A DNA stretch of 64,000 nucleotides. Source: Telopea speciosissima (lineage: Eukaryota > Streptophyta > Magnoliopsida > Proteales > Proteaceae). The translations under genes were made by a program, and so were the position numbers. The stretch is from positions 48,661,043-48,725,042 of the forward strand of contig NC_057926.1 in the NCBI RefSeq assembly GCF_018873765.1. Direction: 5' to 3'. This document shows positions 10,101 through 22,100 of the stretch, piece after piece. How positions within the stretch are numbered: the stretch's first letter is position 1; each line of letters starts with the position of its first letter. A model generated the notes under the pieces. That model searched no databases and was not told the DNA's origin. It saw nothing but the letters and a program-made list of their open reading frames with translations.

Positions 10101-13100
10101 TAAACATCCAAAGTAGAAAAGCAATTTCAGCAACTCAAAACCAAGTAACAGAACTAAATCTCACTATGCAGTAGCCACAGCAAGAAAAATAAAGCTAACA
10201 GTACAAGTAAATAACGGTAAAGAAATCTTCCTCTGCTAATCAAGACCAACAGAACTGCTCTTTTGGTGATAACTGAAGCCTTTAAATAGTTATGCTTCAT
10301 ACATACTTACCACAAAAGTAACTAAGACAGAAGATGCCTTATGCCTAGATAGTGAAGTCTATAGCTGATGATGGTATAGACCTGGGATCAAATCCTGTCT
10401 CTACACATTTATCCAGCCTTAGGCCAAAAAAATTTTAAATCTATTCCAGGCCAGTTGGTTAGTCTATGTCTACTTACTGAAGCAAGAGATTTTGAAGAAG
10501 AAAGCACAGTCCGCTAGTAAAGTGAATGGGAGTCAGAACCTAGACATGGGATACAATAATGCCTTCACCCCCAACATTCTAACAACTAACCACTGACAAT
10601 CTCACATACGCCCACCCAATCCACCCCAACATTCTAACAACTAACCACTGACAACTTACCCTCTACAGGCAAGTATAAGTATACTGGATGGTCCAGCATG
10701 ATACACTTTCCGACATGGCCAAATTGTAGAAATAAGACAAACAGCCCGTCCAGGTCCATAGTCATCATGGCACTAAGGTGAGGCAAGATAGTGGCCAGGT
10801 GCCTAGGTGTTGCCTTGGTGCATTAGGCATCCCCTGAAAATTTATAGGGCAAAGTACCTTAATTCCACGATTCTATTATAATGATTTTCATGGAAATCTA
10901 TAGTTTTGGTAGTGTACCCTCATACAACCCTATCATATCTTATTTATTTATATATTAAGTAGATGTAGTTTTTGTTTGTTTCCCTTTCCCCATCCGTGAA
11001 CATAAAGTCCCAAATACTCTATTCGCCTCACTAACAGGTATGTCTTCCTCTATTCTGCATCTTCTTCTTTTCTGCTTCTCCAGAGTGGCAGAAACAGTGG
11101 CCGCTATTGCTACCATCTCTGGATCTCCGATTTTCTCTTTCAAATCCACCAGATAATCACATTTTCCCCTAAAGTCCTGGCGCCCAGAAAATTTGGTAAG
11201 CGGTTTCCTTGGACCCCAAAAACAGCTTTGTTGCCTAGGCAATATAATGCAGGAGCATGATCACAGTTCTGGTTTTTGGTCTAGTTTGGTTCAAAACATG
11301 GCTGATGGTTCAGGTCTGAATTTCAGGAACCTTATCAGGTCATAGGTCGTGGGCCCCAGTTGGAAGTCATTTGTAGCTTGCTTCAAGATTTTCAGGAATC
11401 AACTCTCCAAGATAAATCGTGGAATCTAAGTTTAGGATTTATTTCTTTGTTTTAATATCAAAGTAGTTGGTTGGATAAGGGACTTGCTAAGTCCAGTCTT
11501 AACCGGTTGTTATTTCAGTTTTTGGGTCTGTTTAGAACACCCAAATACAGTTTGCAGAAGGAAGTTTCCTTCATTGTTTAGGTTTACTTTTTAAGAGTCA
11601 TATTTGTAATGGGTTGCTCCCATTACAGCATGCATATGGAGAGTTCTTAAAGTCCAGTTGTTTCTTTCTTTATTTAATATGTTTTTTGTCTACAGATTCA
11701 AGTCGTGCAAGAGAACTTGCAAAAGGTTAAAGCGAATCTTGAGGAGACTCAGTGATAATTTAAAGAATTTACGAGACTATTGCTGCTCACATCTGGCCAT
11801 ATGTATACTTCCTTCAACAAACTGATCTGACTTGTTGAGCAATGTGTGGGAGAGTCAGAAGACGAGTTGATCGAGGAATCTTCTGAAAAACGAAGGTCCT
11901 CGAACTGAGCTCATGATCGTAACTTCAGATTAATTGATCAAAGAACCGATTGAAGATAAGAGTCTCATATGGAATATTATGTTAAAGAGGGGCAAACTGA
12001 GATCATCCCGTTAGGGTTTGAACATGTGAGATTTTTTCTTCCATAACATATCTTCAACGTCAAAATTTCAACAGTCACTGATTTTGTTCATTTTGTTCAT
12101 AAGAAGCATTAGATCATCAAATCAAGGTGGTTGATTGTGGATGCTGATTGAGAGGTGATAATTCTCATTCTACAAAACTTGTGGGCAAGTTTTTTCAAAC
12201 AAGGAGGAAATTATGCCAGGCCATGACCATGGTTTTTGGTCTGGCTTCGTTCAACCATCGTTGATGGTTCAGATCTGGTTCTTCTAGAAACCGAATATCA
12301 TGGAGCTGTTTGAAGACTTTTTTTTTATGGTTTACGGGTATATTTTTGCTGAATTTCAGGAATCTTATTAGCTCACAACTCACGGGGCCCAGTTGGAAGT
12401 CTTTTAAAGCTTGCTTACAGATTTTCAAGAATCAACTCTCCTAGATAACTCGTGGAGTCTAAATTTAGGATTTATGTCTTTGTTTTAATATGTAAGTAAT
12501 GTAGATGCGAGTTCAACAAAGAACCAACACTACAGTAGGATCGATCTACGGATATTCTCAGGCCTGGCTTCATGTAACAATCAAACATCAATTCCAGTGG
12601 GTGATTCCGTCTTTCGAATGGTCTTCAGCAGATCAGTAACTTTCGGGGCAGAACTCTCACTGAAATCGATGGAATAGAAGATTAAAAAAATAGGAGGATA
12701 ATTTGGATTGAGCCTCTCACTCTCTCCCGGGTCTCTCACCCATGGCCTCTCACTGTATACCACTGCATCTCACGGCCATCTGAGTCTCACAGAATAAAAG
12801 TGATGGGGGCATCATGCCGCACCACTACCGGAGGCCCTTTATGCACCAGTACCAGAGGCGCAGGAGACTACCACGGAGCCAGTTACTATGGTTCGATGAT
12901 GCTTTCAGAGGCTATAGGCTAGCACGGGGCTGTTTAGACTTCTAGGGTTATTTTGGTCATTTTTTTTTTAGTATTTAGGTTGAAAAAGTGAATGACATTT
13001 TTGTATTTTTATTTGTTTAATTCTGCACTTTAGTTTCAGCCTTATAACTTATGTGAGGGCACTTTAGGTACTTTGGTTATTTATTTGAGTTTTAATTTGA

Positions 13101-16100
13101 TTAGGGGTATTTCTGGTATTTACATATTCAGTCTTTATTTAAGTTGTATTGAGACTTTGTTTGCAAGTAACGAATGAAGAAATGAAGATTTGAAAGCAGT
13201 CACTGCAACTCTCTCCCCCTCCCCCTTTGCGATTTCTCTCCCTTTCAAAGGTACGATCTCTCTCCCTCTTATCTCTTCCTCTTTCTTTCTCTTCCCTTTC
13301 CCCATGTCTCCCCTTTCTCTTCTTTCTTTTTTCCCTGCTGTCATGGTCCCTCTTTCCCCCTCCCTGCTGCTGTCGTGATTTCTTTCTTCCCCTCCCTGGT
13401 GTTGCCCAAAACCCCCATCCCCTCCGGTCCCTTGCAACCGAAATAACCCAACCTCCATCTCCACCACTCCCCTTCCATCCCCCAGTCGTGACCCCCTTTT
13501 CCCTTCCCTGTCCTTGTAACCGAAGCACCCCAGCCCCATTAAAAATTATTCCCTCCATTCCCCTCCTTCTCTGTTAGTCAAAACCCTTTGTTTCCCCTCC
13601 CTAAACCAGTCCCTAACCATCCCAACCCCATTTCCAGACTTCACCTAGAAATCATAGCCCCCAAACTAACCCCTACAACCCATCCTTTCTTTAAACCTAG
13701 AAACAGAATTTTATTTTGATCATGTTTGCATGATTTCCCACTAATTTCAGATCTGAAACAGTATTTCTCCTATACTAGTTGTGCTGTTTTGGTATTGCAT
13801 ATATTTTTAATGCTTATTATCAATGGCTTATTATCTTATATGGACTGTCATGCATGCCTACTGAACCCTTGAATGTAATGCCATGAATTTACTTACCTAG
13901 CCTTGTGGAATTCACCATATAGGTTGCTAGAATTGATTCCTAAGACCTATTGGTGTTCATGCATTTGATTTCTATTGATAATTGCCATTAGTAAATTCTG
14001 TTTTTATGTCTGATGTTGCATGTGGCAGTGCGAATTCCAGCCCTTGTATTAAGTCCCCACTAGGGTGTTACACCTGTAATCCTGTCCTATTGTGGGATTC
14101 CTTAGCTTCTAGGGTTTGTCCTGCATCAAAAAGATAAGACTCAAGCCAATATTTCATTAATCGAATTCGTGTACAAGGCTGTAGCCCCATACAAACTTAT
14201 ATAGAAGACTCAAAACACTAAAAAGGAAAGGCCTAACCCAATCCTTAACTATTAAGGTAACATATATTGACTAGGAAACTAAAATAATGAAAGAAACCGG
14301 CTCATAACAGGACTCTAATTAAACTAATGAAGCAAATCCCGTTTTCCTACTTTCTACCCATATTTTAGATTCATTAAATTCGCCAATTACAAAGTAAACC
14401 TATGGGATCAAAAGCCCAACACCTACATAACCCAACCCAAAGTTTATTTTCAATAAAATAAGCCTTTTAGGTGATTTATCTACATCAGTAAGTAGTTGGC
14501 TGGATTAGGTACTTCATAAGTCCAGCCTTAAAAGTTTGCATAAGGAAATTTCCTTCACTATTTGGGTTTCCTTTCTTAGTGTCATATTTGTAGTGGGTTG
14601 CTCCCATTACAGCATGCATATGGAGCGTGTCCTAGAATCAAGTAGTTTATTTCTTTATTTAATATATTAGTTGTTTTAGGACACTCCAAATTAGCTTGCA
14701 GCTAGAGGAGTTAGTTTAATAGATGTACAGGGGATGTTAATGGAATTGATTTAATTTGTTTGAAATTGAAATCGTTGCCTCCTCCCTACTCTCTCCTTTT
14801 GCATTCAACCCACAATTCTGAAATTTTGTTCTTCTCGTCCTCATTCTCTCTTTCTTTTCCACCAGTAGATCCATCTCAATTAATCTGCATCACGACACCT
14901 TGATAACTATGAGCTTAACATCTACCTTTAATCATATTTTCATGTTAAAAATACCCAAAATGGATTATCCTCATATCCAGTTTACATTTGTAGTATCAAT
15001 GTCAGAAAAAATCACACCACAAAAATAAAACTGAATTGTAGTTGTTTTGGATTAGCAATAATTTCTATCACCAAAGAGACGAAAGAGAAAAACATAAGCT
15101 GTTGTAGTTGAATGTATCTTTTCAATTATTTCTCGAAAGAATTGAGGGTTTACTCTTATTTAACTAATTTCTATGCCAAACGAAAAAAATTGAGATTGGA
15201 TGCAAGGTCAAGAGTCAAAAAAAAAAAGAATATAGAACCATAAAGAGAAAATGAGGAAGTCACTCACCTTGGCCTAATCACATAAATAAGTATGAAGCTT
15301 ATTGCCAAGAACAAGCACATTCCACCAACCATTAGATATGCTATGCCCAGGAAATCATTTTTCCCTCCTATCCAACTGGTAGTTGAAATAACTAGTTTCT
15401 TTTTGCCCCCAAAACCATAGGTGTTATAGTTATTCTGTATGACCACTGTTATCTTTTCATTGGCTTCAAGGTCAACCTCTATCTTCCCATAGAGCTTTCT
15501 GAAAGTTGGCAGTGCCGCTGTTCGCATCCAGACAATAAGATCCACTTGCTCACTCAACTGTCATCAAAATAATAACAATAAAAAAAAAAGGCCAACTAAC
15601 AGGAGTTCGAAAGGAAGTACGTGAAGAAATTTTGTATCCAAAATAAAGGAACCTAGCATAACAGGCAAGGTTTTAGATTAATATGGAACTTACAGGTATG
15701 CTTGAATTAAGTTTGCCACCCCCAATCAAGCTCCCACTCTGAAAGTTTTTAGGGAAGACATCAGACCCAAACTTTTTTTCTTGATCACTTTTCCAGGCAA
15801 TATCTTTCTTGCTGACTTTTAACGGCTTTTTATTTACAGAAAACCCATACGTGTCATTGAACAAGCTCCAAGCGATAAGCCCACAAGGAACAATTGCAGA
15901 CCCATTTGCTGTTGTGTCTTCAGGAGCACAAGTACTTGTTACGCTTGCATATGAGCTGCTACTCAGTTGTTTGTCACTTCTGCTTTTAACATATCTGGAA
16001 AAATAAAATGGAAGTAGAATCATCCACAAGCCCAGAGGTAGTGTTCAGATTTTTTCAGAAATATGTATAAGCAAGCTCAAATATGTTATCCGAACAGGAA

Positions 16101-19100
16101 ACACAGAAAGAATCATCTACTGGACCAGAGAGGGTTCTGATATTCTGAAGACAGCATCATACATTTAGGCACAAAACCCTGACAAAGCCAGAGAGAGCTT
16201 ATTTATGCTTAAAGTGTATAAAATGACATGAATATGACACCCACTTTGAAACATCTAGGCATATAGCCAGTACTTTGTTTGCATGAAAACCATCCCATCG
16301 TAGCTTGTATCGACTTTAAGGAGAACTATAACTGAGATGTTTTTGAGTCTTTCTTAGGACTAAACCAACTAGCTGGTAAGAGCTTCTGTATTTGATGAGC
16401 AATATATAAAACTTTGAAAATGTAGAGTGGATTCTGAGGCACTTGGATAAGTTTTATTAAAAGGTCCAGGCTGTCCTGCAGGGATCAAACAAAAAAACGA
16501 AGGGAAAAAGAAGATGCAAACAATAATTAAACTTGGAAAAGGTATAGGTAGTTCCAAGCAATACCAAAAATATAAATACAAATAAATATGTAGGGGAAGC
16601 AAAAATTTCATGAGCTTCTTGATTGGTTGATCCAGACTGTCCAAAGCTCGGTCCCCCAGTAGATTGAACATTAGAAACCAGACCCATCCAACTACCCCCA
16701 TGATTCATGTGAAAACCGCCGATCATATGATCTGGGGTGATGTGTTTATGACATGCAGATCCTATATTTGGGGCACGTGATTCCTAAATTATGTGAGTAC
16801 AATAAAGCAGAAAATTTTCTTGAAAGAACTCGAACTAAGACCCCATCTTTATGAGAAAGCATTAGGACCAACTCAGCTAGGCATGGTTGCAATTACACTT
16901 TACCCTTTTCTTCAAAGTAAACAAACAATTATCTTAAGAAGTCATTCTTTGTTCATATTACATACATGTAGGCACAGACGCAATTCTGCTCAAAATGTGC
17001 ACCAAACTTTTGGAGCTTCCCAGATTTCTGCTCCAAAGAAACCTTGCTCCATAGTCCCATTTTGCTCAATGGTCTGTCTACTTAGAATTGGTTATATAAA
17101 GTTTCATACTGCCTTGAAAAATTCTCACTATCTGGGACATTAAGGAGGTACCCATTTCAAGGAGAACCACATCTCTTCTTTTAAGGCATAGCTTTCAATA
17201 TTCTAAATGAAGTCAACCAATAGAGATCATAGAGATAGGCGCAGACATGACAGAGATGGATACAGAGAAGACAGGGACAGAATTAGAGAGACCCTCAAAG
17301 GCCTAATTTTGAGGAGTATTTGAGATCCTACTTCACTTCAGATGAAGCTTCCAATCGAAGGTATGACACACAAAAGGTGAAGCTTGAGCTGAAGGAGTTC
17401 GATGGGAACCATGATCCTCAGGTATTCTATGACTGGGTTGCTGCCCTTGATGATTATTTTGATTGGTATGATTTGCCTGAAGATAGAAAGATGAGATTGG
17501 CACGTACCAAGCTGGTTGGCCCTGCCCGAGAATGGTGGCGCACTGCAGAGAGGGACATGGAAGTATGGAACGTGATGGCCATGCACCTACTATCTGGGAA
17601 GACATGAGGTATGATTTGAGGGAGAAATATCTGCCCAAGCATTACAGAGCACAGTTGAAGGATCAATTCAACTCCCTCCGCCAAGGGACTATGACCGTAC
17701 TGAGTACATGCAGAAGTTTGATGCCCTTTCTTCTCGTACTAGCACTAGAGAGGGTACCACTCAAATGCTATCTCGGTTTCGACTGGGATTGAGGGCTGAT
17801 ATTATCAGAGCTATCGGTGTAGCTGATGTCAGGGATGTTCGGGACTGTTTTGAGAAGGCATTGAAGGCTGAAGAGTTATTGGCTGCCAATAGAAAGTTTG
17901 TTTCTTCTGCCGTCGACACCAATAAAACTTTTCCAGCCTCCAAATCTACTGCTAATGGTTACACTCGAGCTGGACATTCTGCTGCTGGTTCTACTCGATC
18001 AAGCCCTTTTGTTGGTAGTTCTTCCAGCCCTACAGCCCCTCCACGTGCTGATCATAAAGGTAAAGCTCCCATGGACAGCAATGCTCCCTACAGGTGTTTC
18101 CACTGCAATGAGATTGAACATTATGCCAAGGAATGCCCACAAAAGCATAAACCTGTTAATGTGGCTAAGAAGGAAGATGAAACCCCTAACAATGACAATG
18201 ACCCGGGTTTCCATGCTTATCCCCCATCCGATGATGATAACTTAGCTGGTTACTATGAAGATTTGGGAAGTGATACTCGAGGTGTTCATGTTATTACTCA
18301 AGTATTGATGGATGAAGTGGTTGAAGATGAAGTGGTGGTTGAGAGCATTCCCCAGGAAGACAATGACATTCAAGATGCGGTTCTAGAAGAGATAGAGCTC
18401 GATGAGAAGGCTACTAACATTGAAGACTCTATGGAGGTTGAACATATAAAGTTTGTGATGCCAACTTGGTTCTTTGAAGAGAAGGCTCCACGACTTGAAG
18501 ACTTTATTCCTACTGTTCCAGCCTCACCAGAATTTTGTTCGAGAAGTGTTAAAGCTGCCACTCACATGTTGATTCCTCCTCATCACCACAAAATTCAAGG
18601 AAGAGTTTCTTCAAGTCAAAACAGTACTTGGAGTCATACTAATGATGTCAAGAAGCTTAGCCCCGGGTTGCAGGAGTGTTTCATGGACTTAACCCATTCA
18701 TCGGAGATGAATGTTTTTAAGTAGGGGAAAGTTGATGCAGATCCAAGCATCCACGAGCTGAAGAAGCCACCCTAATCATAGGGTCTTAGCTAGGAGCCTT
18801 AGTTATTTTAGCCTTAGTTAATTTTAGTTTTTTTTTTTCAGTTCAATTGTAAACTTAAATTGAACCGGTTCATATTTGGTTCAATTGGAGTGAAATGATC
18901 CTATTGGCTGTTAGGATCTTATATCTAATTGTTTTTAAGTTGTTTATTCCTACCTCTCCACGATTTCTGAAAGGAGAGAGAATTAGATTTGTATTAGGAA
19001 TTAGGCCTTAAGCCTATTATTTATAACAAAACGTGGGAGGCTCCCCCCACAGAATTTTCAGACTTAAAAATCATTTTTTATGCTGCTGCCACGAATGCTG

Positions 19101-22100
19101 TTGCTTGCTCTTTGAGAGTGTTCCTTGTGGGTAATATCAAAGAGGCCTTGTGAGTCATATCAAGGTGGAAGGGATTGGTGGACTCCAATCGACTCATTGC
19201 ATCTGTTAAGATAGGGAGGTCCTGCCCAAGCCCATCTTCAAGCTGCCATTGAAGAACCTACAATCCAGTAAGTTATTTTACTGTTTTAGCATTCCCTTTC
19301 TTCTTCTAACCCTCCAACCTAAGCTTCCATTAAAACCCATCGATCCCCATTAAACCCTAGATCATCTAAAGTCTGTCCAGCACAATTCCTTCATTAGAAT
19401 CCACCCAAAACTGGATCACAGCTCCCTTACACCACACCCTACACTCGACCTAGCCCCCAGCCCCATCTATCCATAAAAACCCTAATTTCCCCTCACCATC
19501 ATTGAAACGCAAAACCCTAAAACCTGCCCAGACCCCACCAGCCTACAGAATTCAACCATATTACACTCAAACCTTCCCCATACTGCCCTTACCACTAGGC
19601 CAGAAGCCCTGTCCAGAATTCCCCCTCCAAACCCTAAATTCATCTCTTTTCCTAATTCCCAAAACCCAAAACCCTAACCCTAATTTTTCTGGAATTTCAA
19701 TTTTCACTTAAACCTAATAAAACCTATATCATTAGCTTCCCCTAGACCTGCCTAGCTTTATCATCTATCACACCTACCCATTACCATAACCCTAACCCTA
19801 AATCTGACCTAATTCCCCAAGTCTGCCCATTCAGCCAGCTGTTTAGGTAGGTCCTAGTTATTGGCACCTAATAGACCTATCCTCTATCTAGGACTATATT
19901 ACAAAGACTCAAGCTTAACAAGCCAAGATGAGATACAAAATTGAAGACATAACAAGTCAAGCCTAACAACTCAAGATGAGATACGAGATTAAAGACATGA
20001 CAAGTCAAGAAGTCAAGTAAAGGCAAAGTCTCAAGATATGCTCAAAGACTGTAGAACAAAAACTTCAAGACGTAATCGTGTGCATCAAGATCATAGTTAT
20101 CAAAGTGGCAAGGCGACCATGGCGTTGGAGAGGGTCTAAAATCAAGGCAACACCAACAAGGCGGCAAAGCGCCTACCTAGGCGCTCAAGGCGCCCGGTCG
20201 CCTAGGCAACGCCTTGATACACTTGCATTACATACTTGCATGAGCATAGACCTAGATAGACCCTAGTTGATGCCCAAAGACCGTTGAAAAGACCAAAAAT
20301 GTGTCAAAACACCATTGGTGTAAAAGCTCCAAAAGACCCAACCAAAACTGGCAAAACAGGGTAGTTTTTACACCAACTGGTCTGACAGGTTAGAGGCAGT
20401 GTACACTGGTTTCTACTAGCTGCACAAAGGTTGGGAACCGGTCTGACCAGTTGCCCAAATGGCTGGAGAATGTCCAGTCAATATCAAGCCAGTTCTCCAA
20501 CGGCTCTTTCAACCGGTCTGACCAGTTCATGTACAGGTCGACCGGCAGACCTAAAATATGACCGTTTGAGATTCAAATTTCTCATACTTTTTGTTACAAT
20601 TAGACCACTAAAGGACAAATTCAACACAAGTATGATTCCTCTAGGTTGTTTCATACTAGTATGATTCCTTAATCCTTAGTTTGTAAATATTATATATTAA
20701 GTGTTTGAGAGGTGAGTTATACACTCACGATTTTACCTTCTCTAAATCGCAGAGTTTCTCTCTTCTTTGTTCTTCTTCTTTCTCTTCTTCAATTGCTGGT
20801 TTATTTCTTTTAGTTCTGTTACAATACTATTCCATTCTAGATTTCTAGCATCATTATATACAAATCTCACAAGTAATGTTGTTGTCCTGAAAATCACAGG
20901 ACAAAGTATTGACCAAAATCTTTAAGATAACAGAGTTAATTCTAACAGCTCTGCAGGCACTGAACTTATCTGGACGCCAATGACTATTGCATATTCACAA
21001 GTTGCCAATTGAGTTAGTTAAATTTGTTAATACCACAAGCCTTGATTAGAAGCCACCTTTATCCACCACCACCACCACCCAAAAAAAAAGTAGATGAAAG
21101 GGGAGGAAGATAAGAGGAAGGGGAATGAGTAGGAAGCATCGGAGACAACCATCTTTACAAAGAAGAAAATAACTAAGCTCACCCAAGGCGCTTCAAAAAA
21201 ATATGTAAAAGCATAATTTCTAAGACCGTGTAAGTTAGATTACCTGCGATGATTCTGGTAGAAGTTATCGAGCTGGTAATAAACATATACAGGACTTTTC
21301 ATCAACTTTGGAACCTGAAAGAAATGCAATTAACCTTTTGTTGATAAAAAAGCTTGAGTAGGCTGGAATTAGGAAAACATACTATAAAAGAAACTAAATT
21401 TACTGATTTTCCAGTGATCCTAAGAACTGAAGGTATGAACTCACAGTCAAAGTCCTTGAACAGGTCTTGTTAGTTTTACTGCTTTGTATAAATGCAACCA
21501 TATCCTTGCTATACTTCTCTGGAATGCAATCTTCATCGTAACGGTCCACAATTTCCACAACCTACATGAGAAATAAATTGTTACTGTTAAGAGTTACAAG
21601 TTATGAACCGCGGGGGTTTTTCTATAATGTTCTTATCTTTCTTAATTGATTATGTGTAAATACAAATAAGGATCTTTCTTGTAACTCTTAACAGTTACCT
21701 TCAAATGCAAGATCAATATTTTACAGAGTACAAGATGCAATTTCATAGAAAGAATAGAATAAAACTTACGCGCTCTGATGCAAATAAAGACACAAGACCA
21801 ATTGGGATGAAGATAATCCCAATAAATATGAATGTCGTTATGACCTGAAACAAACCAAGGTAGATTATAAGGCCATAAACCTAAGAAAGAGTGAATACAG
21901 TCTAGCAAACAATTATACATCTAGTCTCAAGGGAAATATTCAACTAGAAGAAAGTCAGACTGACCCATCCCGGTGTTAAAATAGGCTTGCAAGCAGGAAG
22001 TTCTTGCTGTGTAAACCTAGAATCTGCAAGAAAGAAGCATAAAAAATCAGCCAGAGCAGGATTGCCTCATTAAAATATGCAGCACAAACTGGAGGTTCAT

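Noticed and set aside
10955-11242. 95-codon minus-strand ORF in ALIS intron 7
   Set aside because: Composition is plausible, but there is no motif, family or neighbouring exon. It is not required between ALIS exons 7 and 8.
13135-13577. Four overlapping long ORFs on both strands
   Set aside because: They arise from a CT/GA-biased tract that lacks stop codons. There is no protein-like composition.
16369-16726. Overlapping minus-strand ORFs in ALIS intron 5
   Set aside because: No family recognised. They are not needed for the ALIS frame, and exons 5 and 6 join in phase without them.
19670-19800. AACCCTAACCCTAA words suggesting an interstitial telomere
   Set aside because: Only two or three units at a time within a generally C/A-rich tract; too short for a telomere relic.
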